The notes: generated from the sequence alone by a model not told the origin. Counted from the stretch's first letter, positions 35,144 to 47,037 are shown. The stretch: DNA of 64,000 bases from Oegoconia quadripuncta (GCA_949316235.1 OX438745.1:3353001-3417000), one strand, 5' to 3'. Numbers and translations are program-made.

Positions 35144-35695
35144 TTAAAAATTGTGTGATGAATACAATTATTTATTCTCGAATCTTGGATCTTTATATAA
35201 ATATATAGGACTGACCCGTCTGTTCCAGTGGTTGTCGTAAAAGGTGACTAAGGAACCGTGTGTGAGCTTAATAGCATGTTATGTTATTTTCTTAATTTTC
35301 ATGTACATGCCCATTGTAAGCTGAATAAATGTTTTCTTTATATACTAACGGGCTGCAGCTACATTGATGCGGAGCTCCCCAAAAAATCTGCGATCTAACA
35401 TACGTTATGTATGTATGTTAATGTGTGTTTATCTGTTTTGAAGTACCTATAGCTTTGCTTAGATTGGGACTAAGTACATGATTGGCATGATAAGATAAGA
35501 TAAACAGAAATATTTATTTGTTACCTCTTCACGCCTAAACGGCTGGTCGGATTTGGATAAAATTTGGGCGCTAGAATTAGGACCTATATTAACATTTAGG
35601 CAAAATTTCTAGGTAAGAGTATACTTATGTATACCCTTTGACAATAAGTTTCCTGCTGATATTCAAAACTTGACTTTTGATTAAATATAAGACTA

Positions 35696-36050
35696 GATAT
35701 TATTATTATTATTTTTTATTTTTTATTTTAATTAGAATGGGATCGCTCTTGACCTTAATCTGGACTAATGTCGAGATAAGGTCTACGATGGAACGAGCTT
35801 TCCCAGAAGATGCCTATTTAACCTGACTTTAAAGAGCTGCGGGTTATATGCGATTGGAAACACAGACGGAGGCAATGCGTTCCACTCCTTAGCCGTGCGC
35901 ATGAGAAACGAAGACCTAAAACGCTTGGTCCTTATAAATGGCACGTCAACTAAGTGCGGGTGATATCCCGCGGTACGTCTTGAATTTCGATGCAAGAACG
36001 GGGATGGCGGGATCAACTCATGCAGTACTTCAGCACACTCTCCATTAAAC
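35696..36050 (-). mobile_element. LINE C-terminal fragment
   Basis: The minus-strand frame reads 'GYHPHLVDVPFIRTKRFRSS', 'FLMRTAKEWNALPPSVFP' and 'FKVRLNRHLLGKL', a typical non-LTR retrotransposon C-terminus, followed by 3' UTR to an A/T-rich end near 35700. Confidence 0.8.
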
Positions 36051-36279
36051 TATCTCTATCTCTATTAAACGCAAATTGAACGCGAGAGGCTATTACTCCA
36101 ATAAGCATAGGCTTACTTCCTATAATTTTAAAGATCGTGATATTTTGCACATTTATAGAGTAGGTACCTGTCAGTGACAGAATAAAAAAAAATTCTAACA
36201 AATCGTTTACTTGCTTTAGATATAATATAGATATTTAATAATAAAATATAAACTATATGATTAAAATTACCATAGCGAC

Positions 36280-37126
36280 CACTAGACCAAGTGTCTAATT
36301 GGGGCATTCGCAACCTAGTTAAGTTTAACCCTAAAAAGACACAAGTTTGCGCATTCACCGCAAGGAAAGATTCCATTTCCCCTGTCTCTTCAATTTCAGA
36401 GCACTCCCCTTGACGTTAAGCTGAGTATTGGGATTCTCGGAGTGAACATCTCAAGTAACGTTCAACTCCGCGGTCATCTGGAGGATAAGGCCAAGATGGC
36501 CTCCAAAAAGTTAGGTGTGCTCAGTAGAGCGGCTCGTTACTTCACGCCGGCTCACCGCCTCCAACTTTATAAGGCGCAAGTTCGGCCGCACGTGGAGTAT
36601 TGTTCTCACCTATGGGCTGGGGCACCTCAGTACCAGCTTCTTCCTTTTGACAGCGTTCAACGTCGCGCAGTCCGAATTGTCGGCCAAGAGAGTCTCACTG
36701 ACCGACTGGATCCCCTGGCGTTGCGAAGAGACGTCGCGTCCCTCTGCATCCTCTATCGCATATTTCATGGGGAGTGTTCTGAAGAACTTTTCGAGCTAAT
36801 ACCCGCTGCTCAATTTAACCGATACACTTCTCGCCGAAAATTAAATTTCCATCCACATCACCTGGATGAGTGGAAGTCTACCACTGTACGTTTCTCAAGA
36901 AACTTCTTACCACGTACGACCACCCTGTGGAACGGACTTCCGGCAGCGGTATTCCCGAACGAGTACGACATCGGAACCTTCAAGAAACGAGCCTACACCT
37001 TCCTCAAAGGCCGGCAACGCATCTGGGACCCTTTTGGTGTTGCGGGTGTCCATGGGCGGGGTGATTGCTTTCCATCAGGTGACCCGCATGCTCGTTTGCC
37101 GCCCTCTCATTAAAAAAAAAAAAAAA
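36280..37126 (+). mobile_element. CR1/jockey-like LINE: RT C-terminal region with 3' UTR
   Basis: An open frame of 223 codons (36442-37113) carries '[20 protein letters not shown]', '[20 protein letters not shown]', '[12 protein letters not shown]' and '[20 protein letters not shown]', the region downstream of the RT active site. The preceding stretch from about 36300 ('[17 protein letters not shown]') belongs to the same protein but is in another frame. The YxDD core is absent (5'-truncated). It ends 'gcatgctcgtttgccgccct' plus an A-tract at 37112-37126. It is one of the least decayed LINE pieces in the window. Confidence 0.88.
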
Positions 37127-37379
37127 GCGAATTTCATTGCGCCGGAGAATATATTTAGAACACCCGTCATTTTTTTTTTTAAACTCGATCATAAACTTCT
37201 TTACATTGTGCAAAAGTTTGACCGAGGGCAAATATCACGACTCAATGAACTATTTTTTGAAAATATAAAGTAGCCATTGATTATTTTTTTAGATAATTGT
37301 TTTAGGAGATCTACTACAACGCAATGAAGTTCACAGTGATACATTTAATTTAATATTGTAGGTTTTATAACTAAATAAA

Positions 37380-37632
37380 TCTTGGCACATACCAGCGCCA
37401 TCTAGTTCCACACTAAGCAACTAGGCTTGTATTATGGATACCAGATGGTTGATAAACTACACAAATACATTTTGTTTTGTAAATAAATACATAAATAAAT
37501 GAAAAACGTCCATAACTCGGGAAACACATGTCTGTATTCATCATACAAACATATGCCTCTAGTGGGATTCGAACCCGCGACCTTTTGATATAACGGTAAG
37601 AATTTTTAACCACTACACCAAAGAGGTCGTCA
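37380..37632 (-). mobile_element. SINE-A copy
   Basis: Full-length minus-strand copy with B-box complement 'gggattcgaacccgcg' and head end 'accaaagaggtcgtc'. Confidence 0.88.
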
Positions 37633-37689
37633 ATTAATCGTAAATACCTATACTATACGTAAAGCAAGTTACAGACTTGTTAGAAAACA

Positions 37690-37825
37690 CTTTTATTTAT
37701 TATCCTTCTCAAAAAATCAGGAACTTTAAAATTATAGGATAATATACCACAAAATGGCGTATTTTTACTAGACCATATAAAATATCCGATTACTTGAGCG
37801 ATAAACATGCATGGAACTAGCCACT
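37690..37825 (+). mobile_element. LINE C-terminal remnant
   Basis: The plus-strand translation ends 'YKISDYLSDKHAWN' and stop, like the LINE end at 48110-48170 ('YYKISDYLDDKHSWKN'). Confidence 0.6.
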
Positions 37826-38271
37826 CGATAGTCGAGTTATTTCTTTGATTTGTAGTAATAAAACTAGCGAACATTTTAAAAAAACAACCTTTGATTTTCT
37901 TGGGTACAGTCCTCAAAGGAGGACTGTAAAATCTGAACGCCTTGTAGCTTCAGAAACTATTTCCAGGTGTAAATTTTACCTATGAAAATAACATAAATTA
38001 TTGATAATAATTAGCTTCTTAGACACCCTTCCGTTTCAGCAAGATCTGGGACAATTTTTTTTTTTTGTAAATGTGTGTTTTATATATTTATTACTTTTTA
38101 ATTTGTAAATGTGTATTTACTATTTCGTTTTTGTAAATAGGTACAAAATTCTTTGTGTACTTATGGTATAAAAATATGGTGTAAAAGTAGGAGGTTCTGT
38201 ATTTGTGTATGCAATTATTGATATGATTTATCTATCTATCTTAGGCAATTAAATACCATTACTCAAAAAAA

Positions 38272-38556
38272 ATTGGTAAGTACTTGACCTCAATCACACC
38301 TGATGTTAAGTGGAAGCGTACTGACCCGGAAACACCATCTTATTTGGGGGACTGGCTATCTTATCTCTGACAACCGGAACACTACAATGCTAATAATAAT
38401 ACTTATTTAGACTTAGATAAGACTATGGTAGTTAGCCAGGCGGACATTTAAAATCCCAATCAAACCTAGTACTAAAAATGTACCTCGTCAGGGATCGAAC
38501 CCGCGACCTCCTATTCGCAAAGCCTGTTCTGTTTACATTGAGCCACACAGGCGGTT
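38272..38556 (-). mobile_element. Diverged SINE-B copy
   Basis: Recognisable from 'gacctcaatcacacctgatg' to 'attgagccacacaggcgg', but with a deletion near the 3' end and many substitutions. Confidence 0.8.
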
Positions 38557-38879
38557 AACTTTATTGATCGGTGATGTGTTATCTGTATTATTTAATGCAA
38601 ACTAAGTATGTGAATAGTTAACGCTTGCGCAAATGGTTATTTTCCTTGATAATAAACATGAGTGGTCACAACTATATCAGATTTGTATTTCGAACAGTTC
38701 TTGGCAATGTTTCTGATCTATAATAATCCCAAGATTTATACTCCACCGTGGAAATTGCACAGCGAAATTTCAACGATAATACTAAACATTAATTCTTACG
38801 CACGGTGCTCAGACATGGTCTTTGACGGAACGTCAGAAATCAAAACTTGCCAAAGGAGCATATTGGTAGTCAAACTGAT

Positions 38880-39190
38880 CGACCGCGTCAGAAATGCTAC
38901 ACTACGCTCACGGGCTCGGATCTGTGACTAGGAAAAAAGCGGCAACGTTGAAGTGGGACTGGGCGGGTCACGTGGGCAGCAACGTGCGAGTTGTGGGCAA
39001 ATGCGTCCACTATTTGGACTCCTACAACCGCCAGATTGGGACAGAACGTGACAGACTGGGAAAACGGTGGAGAGACGAGCTTGGCAGTTTTAATAAAGGA
39101 TGGTTTGTGCTCGCCAAGAACAAAATCGATTGAAAACAGATGAGGGAGGCCTTTGCCCAGCAGTGGGACACTATGGGCTCTTAATAATAA
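38880..39190 (+). mobile_element. RTE-like LINE C-terminal fragment
   Basis: The frame includes 'KKAATLKWDWAGHVGSNVRV' and 'RWRDELGSF', and ends with 'QMREAFAQQWD'-type sequence and a TAATAA tail. One or two frame changes are needed, so it is inactive. Confidence 0.8.
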
Positions 39191-39262
39191 TAATACTAAA
39201 ACATATAACCAAAAAGATTATAAAGCACATTTGGTATCGCGGCAATCATTAATTTTATAATA

Positions 39263-39548
39263 AAAATAAATAAATATTTCTGACACTTACACCAATCATC
39301 TAGTCCCAAACTAAGCAAAGCTTGTGTTATGGATACTAGATAATGGATAGATCCCACCCTCGCTCTTCTCCCACTGTAACTCCTGTAAGCCAGGATCAAC
39401 AGTGGTACTAGATAACGGATAAACATACACAAATATTTATACATCCATGACTCGGGAATAATTGTTCGTATTCATCACACAAACATTTACCCCTCGCGGG
39501 ATTCGAACCCGCGATCATTCGTCGAACACAATCCACTACACTAAACGA
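39263..39548 (-). mobile_element. SINE-C copy with an insertion
   Basis: Minus-strand SINE-C from 'cttacaccaatcatctagtc' to 'caatccactacactaaacg'. About 60 bp at 39350-39405 ('gtaactcctgtaagccagga') are foreign and flanked by repeated 'actagataa.gga' motifs. Confidence 0.82.
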
Positions 39549-39619
39549 AAAGGACATAAAGAAAAATATTAACAAAAACATACTAAAAAATAGATAAAAA
39601 AAAGAAAAGTCCTAAAACA

Positions 39620-39905
39620 TAAATTCACGTCATAAGTAGAACACATAGTTGCAGCTCTCGGGAACTGGAACTATGGCTTTGTGGCAAAGTACCCAGAAAG
39701 CTTGCGGCGTTCATGCCACGTGGTATGGCCAGACTTATGCGCTGGCCCAGGTAGCTGCCAGCCCGCTGGTCACCCGACACTTCTACCAGACACGACGCCA
39801 GCTCCTTGAAGAGCTGATTCACGTCGGGTCCCCACACCCCCATGGTCTCTACCCCATAGGGCAGAAATTTGTAACCCTGTCCCAGGGCTGTACCAATCAT
39901 TTGAA
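39620..39905 (-). mobile_element. LINE C-terminal fragment of a second type
   Basis: The minus-strand frame reads 'GYKFLPYGVETMGVWGPDVN' and 'DQRAGSYLGQRISLAI', a conserved C-terminal block of a widespread animal non-LTR retrotransposon. It is unrelated to the other LINE ends here. Confidence 0.8.
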
Positions 39906-40290
39906 TGAAAAATTTGCCTTATGTATGTATGTCCATTCCTTTGGCGCATTCTGTATCCTCAGCGCCTTGACCGATTTCGAAGTGCATGGTGTCGTTACAT
40001 TCGTCTTGATACCCGAAGTGTCATAGGATACATGGTAAAAAACACAAGGTGGTGCTTTTAGCTGTGGTTCTTGGCTTATTATAATGTACGGATATCTGGT
40101 TGCTTCTAGCTGTTTTAGTCTTGTAGTCTTTTTAGTCTACGGAAGTATGGTTGCTTTTAGCTGTGGTTCCAGTTTTCTATGATACCCATGAAAGACTGGT
40201 TGCTTCTAGCTATGGTTTCGTATGTGTCGTACCACGGCAGACTGCTCGCTTCTATTAATCTTTACCCAAAACCACTTGGTAACTTATATA
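39905..40290 (+). repeat. Dispersed repeat with a degenerate minisatellite
   Basis: The first part matches 24985-25115. It then runs into imperfect units containing 'ggttgcttctagctgt' at about 40055, 40095, 40150 and 40200. Confidence 0.6.
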
Positions 40291-40599
40291 CTTGTTGTAT
40301 TTAAATGTGCATTAAAGTTTTAAACATTAACTTTGTAGTAGCAAATAATTGTATGTGCTTAAGATACTCTCGTAGTGATAAATTCATATGATTTGAGTAA
40401 CCATTATGAGTCGTCGTCGAGGAAAAAACAGCTAAGTACTTAGAGTAATATGGAGAATGAGTTGCATTAGAAGTTTTATGACTCGAGATTCAGTGGATTG
40501 ACGTATACCTACATGTTTAATAGATTGGTCAAATGAGCATATAAAACAATATGTAGAGGGTTCCGTGTTTGTGATTTGTTTAGTTTGGTCAAAATCAAA

Positions 40600-40740
40600 A
40601 ATTGCTTTATTTTGTAGGTATACAGGGTACACTTAAAATAGTCAGATTTTACATTTTTAAAGCTACTGCTTGTTCAAAAGGCAATTTTCCCCTGAGAAGA
40701 ACAAGCAAGAAACTCGAGAGGTCGCTCTTTTAAAAAAAAA
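40600..40740 (-). mobile_element. LINE 3' UTR fragment
   Basis: Close reverse complement of 1170-1260 and 48240-48370 ('gaacaagcaagaaactcgag'). Confidence 0.75.
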
Positions 40741-41149
40741 TTGTCATTTTGAATTTAGTATTTAGAGACTTCAGGTTAGTAGGTAGTCGTTGCCTATCTT
40801 TAAATCCCGTTTGGAAGAGCAATATCATAAGTCCTGTTAATAACCATTGTTTATTTTAATTTATATATTTATAGACTTATTTACGTAGGTACTTTTTATT
40901 ACTTTTATTTTTACTTTTTATTTTTGTGTCCTCTATGTTGCCCTTCACTATTGTTATTGTACCATGTCCGGTTTGCTGGAAGATCTTTTAGGATATCTCT
41001 TTTAGGGATAAGCTCGCCTTTTATATATCTTATTTATTAATAGCTAGGTATTGTTGTCATTGTTTGTTTATAAGAAATTATAATTGAGCTATCCCCGAAT
41101 GTAATCTTAAATATAAAAAAAACATTAGAAAACCCCGAAATTATCTAAA

Positions 41150-41285
41150 TACAGTAAACCAAAGGACCTGGGAACGCATAGGCCGCTGGGTGCGGGCAAC
41201 GCAGGACGGATCGTTGAGGAGATTTTTGGGGGACGCCTTTTGTCCAGCAGTGGACGTCTTTTGGCTGATATAGTGATGATGAACC
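41150..41285 (+). mobile_element. RTE-like LINE end
   Basis: 'ggaacgcataggccgctggg' to 'ccagcagtggacgtcttttg' then 'gatgatga' is the usual end of this group. Confidence 0.65.
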
Positions 41286-41442
41286 AAAATGATCGAACCT
41301 TTTGAAATACTTCAAAATAGTAGTCGTAGTTGTAATTTTTGGTTAATTTTTTGTATTACGCAGTCGGAATTTTTTTGATTTTTAAATAGTTATGTTATTA
41401 TTGTTATTATCTTTGTAGTATAAATTAATAAAAATAAATTAA

Positions 41443-41700
41443 ACATCCTTAGACATACACACAGCGCCATCTAGTTCCACACTAAGCAACTATAGGCTTG
41501 TGTTGTGGATACCAGATGGTTGGTATACTACATAAATACATTTTATTTTTGTAAGTAAATAGATACTTATTATAAATGAAAACATCCATAACTCGGGTAC
41601 ACATGTACGTAATCATCAAACAAACATATGCCCCCAGCGGGATTCGAACCCGCGACCTTTTGGTATAGTGGCCAGAGTTGCTAACCACTACACCAAACAG
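41443..41700 (-). mobile_element. SINE-A copy
   Basis: Full-length minus-strand copy from 'acacagcgccatctagttcc' to 'aaccactacaccaaacag', with intact A and B boxes. Confidence 0.9.
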
Positions 41701-42296
41701 TATAAAACCATACTGTTATTATTGTTGCAGGAATTGAAAACTTAATTACCTTACACTTAGTCTAATCGATACTTAACATCGAATAATACTGCCTCAATTT
41801 GCCGAACGAGAATCGTTAAAATTAAAACGTTCCCAATAAATAATGACAATGCTACGGTTTTTTGCACTTAGCCATCATTATTTCTCATTACATAATATAT
41901 TTTTTTTCTCATATAAATATAAGCATTCATGTCTTATCGTGGCATCTTATGGTTTAATGACACATAATTTTTCACGTGCTCGTGTAAATGGCAAGTTTAG
42001 GTATTTCTTATTTTCCGCGTAGTCATTTTCGTTTTTAAACGATTATATTTAGTAGTTCAGTAAGCGAACGGTCTTTACTCGATAATCTTAGTCTCTAATT
42101 TTTTCCATATATGGATTGACTAATATATATTAATAAATATATATTGTCAGTGATAGTATATAAGTGTTTTCTAACAAATCGCTAGCTTGCTTTAGGTATA
42201 GTGCAGGTATTTAATTATAGAAATAAAAATTAACACTATGAATAATAATAATATATGAAATAACTATAAAACAATCTATAGTATATAGTATATATA

Positions 42297-42645
42297 GCGA
42301 CCTGTTTGGTGTAGTGGTTTGAAACCCTGACCACTATACCAAAAGGTCGCGGGTTCGAATCCCGCTAGGGGCATATGTTTGTATGATGAATACAGATATG
42401 TGTATAATATACAATATTTATTGAATTAGTCGTGTGTTGACAATTTGCACTTTTCCTGCCGTCTACCAAGTGAAAAGGCAAGGAAAAAGCAATAACTTCA
42501 TTTATGGGTAGTGTATAATAAGTATTTATTTCCAAAAAAAATGTATTTATCTAGTATATCAACCATCTGGTATCCACAATACAAGCCTATAGTTGCTGAA
42601 AGTGGAACTGGATGGCATTGTGTGCATGTCCAAGGATATTTTTTT
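42297..42645 (+). mobile_element. SINE-A copy with an internal insertion
   Basis: The head 'cgacctgtttggtgtagtgg' and B box are intact. About 95 bp at 42405-42500 ('gtcgtgtgttgacaatttgc') are absent from other copies, and the tail is diverged ('gaactggatggcattgtgtg'). Confidence 0.85.
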
Positions 42646-42845
42646 TTTTTTAATATTATTTTGTCTTATTGAAAAAAATCCCCGAGAGCAAATGTCACGA
42701 GTTTTTAAAAAACTTCATAAAAATGAGGAGGTTATCGATTCGCCTGTAAATTTTTTTTATTTGCTTTTTCTATGTTTGTTACTGTTTTTGTTAACTGATT
42801 TTGGTGATTATTTTTTTATTGATAGCGTAGTGGTAAATTTGTTAG

Positions 42846-43177
42846 GGCCCGTATTAATAAATCAATCTCAATTGATGTCTTGAGGCTGTATCAACCGAGA
42901 TGCGTGTTAAGCAGTTGATGCTATTTCAAGCTCCGTGCTAATTTATAAACCAATCTTGAGGTCTACTCAGCTAAGATCACTTCTCAAGTATTCGCCTCAG
43001 CGACGAATGAATGATAGTCTTGAGTTTCGTTTATTAATACGCGCACCTCTCAAGCGAGTACTGCTTGAGTATGCACGCGCTTTTCAGGTCTCAAGTTAGG
43101 TTTATTAATCAACACGTTTACCTGAGACCGGTCACAAGACTGTTCTCAATCTTGAGAATGGTTTATTAATACGGGCC
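42846..43177 (+). mobile_element. 330-bp MITE, copy 2
   Basis: Inverted ends 'GGCCCGTATTAATAAA' at both termini and the same internal order as copy 1. Preceded by 'gttag' and followed by 'taag'. Confidence 0.9.
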
Positions 43178-43389
43178 TAAGATGAGATGATGCACTACGC
43201 AGATAGAGAATGGAATCTTACTGAAGTCTGTTGTTTGCCAATGTTTGGCTAGTAAAATATAAAGAAGCTAGTGATATTTTTTTTTGAAAATAGTTTTTTT
43301 CTGCCTCACAACGACGGTTGTTCTACGACGGAATGAAGACAGTGGTAATTTTAATTTAATATTGTAGGCTCTATAACTAAAGATAGGTA

Positions 43390-43625
43390 GTCAAATCCAT
43401 CTGGCGGCGGGCGCCGCGCTGACGTGGCTGCGGACGATTACCGAGGGGTACCCGTGGCCACGCTGTTTCGGTGCGCGCGGAGGAACACCGGGGGGTTTTT
43501 AGTGGGTAGGACCGCTCCCGTCTGGAGCGGTGAGTCCCACATATCCTCGCCGCTGACCCCCGTCAGCGGCGGGTCGAACGCGTAAATGTGTTTTCCCCCG
43601 TCAAAAAAAAAAAAAAAAAAAAAAG
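43390..43625 (+). mobile_element. R1-like LINE 3' end with poly(A)
   Basis: G+C-rich, with 'ggggggtttttagtgggtag', a stem around 'ccgctcccgtctggagcggt' and 'cggcgggtcgaacgcg', ending in an A-tract at 43602-43623. Confidence 0.78.
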
Positions 43626-43784
43626 GTAGTCAAATCCATGTGCAAAAAATGAGGAGGAACGTATTTAAGATTACATGAAGTTTCCTCCTAAAATTTACAT
43701 ATCCTTAATGGGCTATCCTAACTTCACCTTCCTTTTTTTTGGACTTATGTGATATCTGTCAAAATATGTGTCAATGTGGAGCCT

Positions 43785-44280
43785 GTGTGACGACGTGGCT
43801 TGGTCGGAGCGTCTGTCTATCAATTCGGGAGGGCCAGGTACTAATGAGTTTTTAACATTTAATTACGACGACCGATTGGTGTAGTGGATAGTGACCCTGT
43901 CAGCGAAACCAACGGTTGCGTGTTCGAATCCCGCGACGGGTAAATGTTTGTGTGATGAATATGAACATTTGTTCCTGAGTCATGGAGGTTTATATGAACA
44001 TTTATGTATGTTAATCCGTTATCTAGTATCCATAGCACAAGCTAAGCTTAGTCTAGGGCTAGATGATTGGTGTAAGTGTCCGAAATATTTATTATTATTA
44101 TTAATTTAATTACTTATGTGCATTTATCCGACTGCTTTTAAATGGTGAAGGAAAACATCGTGAGGAAACCTGCATACCTGAGAAATTAAAATTCTAAGGC
44201 ATGTGAAGTCCCCAACCCGCATTACATGAGGGAAGGCCCATATCCTTGCAGTGGGTAGCTTACGGGCTGATGATGATGAC
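43785..44280 (+). mobile_element. SINE-D copy split by SINE-C
   Basis: The head 'acgacgtggcttggtcggag' to 'gtttttaacatttaattac' lies at 43785-43866. The remainder lies at 44104-44280 ('catttatccgactgctttta' to 'acgggctgatgatgatgac'). The intervening SINE-C sits between perfect 10-bp repeats. Confidence 0.85.
43867..44103 (+). mobile_element. SINE-C copy, full length with 10-bp target duplication
   Basis: The head 'gacgaccgattggtgtagtg', B box 'gtgttcgaatcccgc' and tail 'gtgtaagtgtccgaaatatt' plus TTA repeats. ATTTAATTAC is present on both sides (43857-43866 and 44104-44113), as expected of LINE-driven retroposition. Confidence 0.92.
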
Positions 44281-44287
44281 TATGACG

Positions 44288-44587
44288 TCACTCCTTTTGT
44301 GAGACAAGGACTAAAGCGAATGCCGGACATTTATAGGTTGGCATTAACTTGTTTAACTCTACTGCATTTTCAATTTTATAACGTTTTAGTGCAAGTTTGA
44401 AAGTGTCATTTTCAATAATTTTTGTGAATGAATTACTAATCGACATAATTGAACTGTAAAATTCAATTAAATCGGCAACTTTGTCTTTAATAATTTGAAG
44501 GTTATCATTAATTTGCCAAATATTCGATAGCCCTGACGTAAAACAAGCCAGAGCTTGTCGGGACAGCGATAAAACAATAAATAACAT
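44288..44587 (-). CDS. Unassigned 99-codon open frame, possibly secreted
   Basis: The predicted protein starts with a hydrophobic stretch that could be a signal peptide ('MLFIVLSLSRQALACF') and continues with polar helical-looking sequence ('DLIEFYSSIMSISNSFTKII', 'ENDTFKLALKRYK'). A possible splice acceptor ('taataattacag') lies just upstream. I recognise no family. It could be an orphan gene, a transposon remnant or chance. Confidence 0.25.
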   Translation of the reverse strand: MLFIVLSLSRQALACFTSGLSNIWQINDNLQIIKDKVADLIEFYSSIMSISNSFTKIIENDTFKLALKRYKIENAVELNKLMPTYKCPAFALVLVSQKE

Positions 44588-44776
44588 GTATTATGTAAAT
44601 GATTGTTTTGTTTATCTGTAATTATTATATTAAGTCATAGATAATATCTCATTTTTCACGAAGGTCATTTCAAACTGCGACTCCAACAAAGAATAATGCC
44701 CCCAACTGCAGACTCTCCAAAATTCGCACAAAATTAATTTTACTCCCGATGTAGAAAGAAGAGTTTGAAGTCTATG

Positions 44777-44778
44777 TC

Positions 44779-44810
<32 letters not shown>

Positions 44811-44812
44811 GT
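44777..44812 (+). repeat. GT dinucleotide microsatellite
   Basis: A run of about 14 GT units preceded by 'gtctgtct'. Length is likely to vary between individuals. Confidence 0.95.
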
Positions 44813-44864
44813 TGAAATAACGTTTATTATTTTCGGAAACTGGTACATTTGGGAGAAGAACATT

Positions 44865-45000
44865 AAAGAGCAACCCTAGCTCGTTCCTCTCTGGGGAGTC
44901 AGCTTTGTGAATGAGCAGTAAATTTAAATGTAATATTAGTAGTGACGTTTTCAAGTGATAATTTTATCCTATGAAATAAAATATTTTGATTTGATTTACT
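44865..45000 (+). mobile_element. LINE 3' UTR tail
   Basis: Near-identical to 27500-27650 ('gggagtcagctttgtgaatg', then 'attttgatttgattt'). Confidence 0.75.
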
Positions 45001-45129
45001 ATTAACATAGGAGGTCTATTTACTTGTTATGTTATTTTGAAAGTACACAGGCACAGGAGATACATCTCAATCCGCGGTGAGATCCCAAACGACTTAAAGT
45101 CCATATCTACTAGAAATTCCACAGCAGAT

Positions 45130-45597
45130 TTTTTTATGCACAACGGGTTGGCACTTGACCTCAATCACTTGATTCAGATATGAGCTGCATAAATAAACTA
45201 GATGACATTTTCGTTTAGCTCAGACTCGAGAGTTTTCTCAATTTTCAAATTTATAAACCAGAGGGCTAAATCTTTTTTTTATGCACAACGGGTTAGCACT
45301 TGACCTCAATCACACCAGATGTTAAGTGAAGATGAGGCCGAAAGTGGAAGCGTACTGACCCGGAAACCCAAATATTTGGGGAACTGGCTATCTTATCTCT
45401 GACAACCGGAACACAATAATGCTATTAACATTGCAGTATGGCAGCAGATTTAGATAAGATGGTGGTTGCTAGCCAGGCGGACATTTAAAATGCCCTACCA
45501 CCAACCAAACCGAGTACTAAACATATACCCCGCTGGGGATCGAACCCGCGACCTCCGATTCGTAAACCCTATGTTGTTTACATCGAGCCACGGAAAA
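45130..45597 (-). mobile_element. SINE-B copy plus an extra 3' fragment
   Basis: Bases 45272-45597 form a nearly complete minus-strand SINE-B. A second short piece of its 3' end lies at 45130-45168 ('ttatgcacaacgggttggca'). Confidence 0.88.
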
Positions 45598-45724
45598 AAC
45601 GTTACTTTATACACCTTTTGCGTTAATCATTTGAACGGAAATTAATTAGCCTTAGTGTTTTAATACTCGTGGTGTGCTCCAAACGTTTTGCATTTAATCG
45701 TTCAGGAAAAATAGCGCGATACCA

Positions 45725-46235
45725 TTTATTCGCAAGGTCGCCTGTCTCTCAGTCTTTTACAGGATATCATATCGATGAAATACTAAAACAACAGCTAAGA
45801 AGCTTGGCATTCTCCTTAAGGTCAGGCGATATTTTACGCCGAATCAGCTTTTGGTAATTTACGCTCAGGTCCGCTCGTGCATGGAATACTGCTGTCGCCT
45901 TTGGGATGGTTTGGCCAAGTACCACCTGACTGTACCCGATTCTGTGGAACGACGTGCCAAAGATTCATTGGTGACCATTCGATCACTGATAAATTGCAGA
46001 GCCTCGAACACCGTCGCAAGGTCGCCTGTATCAGGATGCACTTCGGTGATTGTGCGTTGGAATTACACAATCTTATTCCATCATCGCCATTTCATCTTCG
46101 ACTTAGAATATTCCCACTAAGCGGTTCGACTTTTAATTAATAATGCGAACAGCCAAGGCATGCAACTCCCTTCCGGTGTCAGTCTTTCCTGAATCCTTGG
46201 GATTTTCAAGAGCCGGGTGAATAGGCAACTACTGA
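45725..46235 (+). mobile_element. LINE RT C-terminal remnant
   Basis: Pieces of one protein appear in several frames: 'LVIYAQVRSCMEYCCRLWDG', then 'SVERRAK', then 'FGDCALELHNLIPSSPFH'. This is a decayed relative of the LINE at 36280-37126, with several frameshifts. Confidence 0.78.
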
Positions 46236-46239
46236 GAAC

Positions 46240-46630
46240 AAAATGACGGTTACAGAATAGTGTAATCCTCCCCCTCCCCCTCCCCATGTTGCAGTAGAAC
46301 GGTTGACGAAGAGAATGAAGTACAATACTCTATGTAATTGCATATTAATTCTAATGAGACATTGGCCATTCCTTTCACGCAGTCGGTGGACAAGATCAAG
46401 GGTGCGCGGGAGTCGATCGCATTCATTTTTCGCATCGAAATTACTAATGACTTGATCACAGTTGTATTTTTAATACTGACGCAAATGCTTCCGTCTCCAA
46501 GTTCCTGTAGAGTCCACTCGATCAAGCCCTATCACGTCTTCAGGATTTTCCTCACAGGAAATAGGGAAGTGTTTTTACTAACGAGCAAGAGAGGTCAGAA
46601 AGATTTTTTTTTAATGTCGGTGTGATTTCG
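46240..46630. other. Unassigned segment with a 91-codon minus-strand frame
   Basis: It starts with a C-rich CCCCCT repeat (46268-46285). The minus-strand frame at 46250-46525 has 'SIKNTTVIKSLVISMRKMNA' but no known motif. It lies between two LINE remnants and may be part of an unknown element. Confidence 0.3.
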
Positions 46631-46634
46631 GCAC

Positions 46635-47000
46635 ATAAGTAGAATAAAGGGTGTTGTAAAAGGCGACTAAGGGACTTTTCATCAAAAAACATTAATAGGT
46701 TTGCACATTACCCTCTGTTCTGTCGAGTGTGCTTTTCTGTGTGTTTCGTAAGGTAACCGTGCATGTTGTTTCAGACATTAAACTGTTAATGTTTAGACGA
46801 ATGTTTGGAATATGCATGTCGTGGTTACTTATAATTAAGGTGGCGCATGCACTGTGTACAATTGCGTTTTTGCCACATTGGACTGGTATGTGTCAATCTT
46901 GTTAGTAATCCTAAAAATAAATAAATAAATAAATATCTCTGACCACCCCATTTGGGAGTAAAGGTCATGTCGTTATGTATGTATTTGAACACAAACGTTT
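46635..47000 (+). mobile_element. LINE 3' UTR
   Basis: Same family as 34090-34370: 'aaaaggcgactaagggactt' and 'ctgaccaccccatttgggag'. About 120 bp in the middle, including an AAATA repeat at 46914-46934, differ. Confidence 0.7.
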
Positions 47001-47037
47001 TTCTATATTAACATTGCAATTAAATAATAATAAATAA

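Noticed and set aside
36515..36799. Second frame over the LINE at 36.4-37.1 kb
   Set aside because: It is a shadow of the 223-codon reverse-transcriptase frame.
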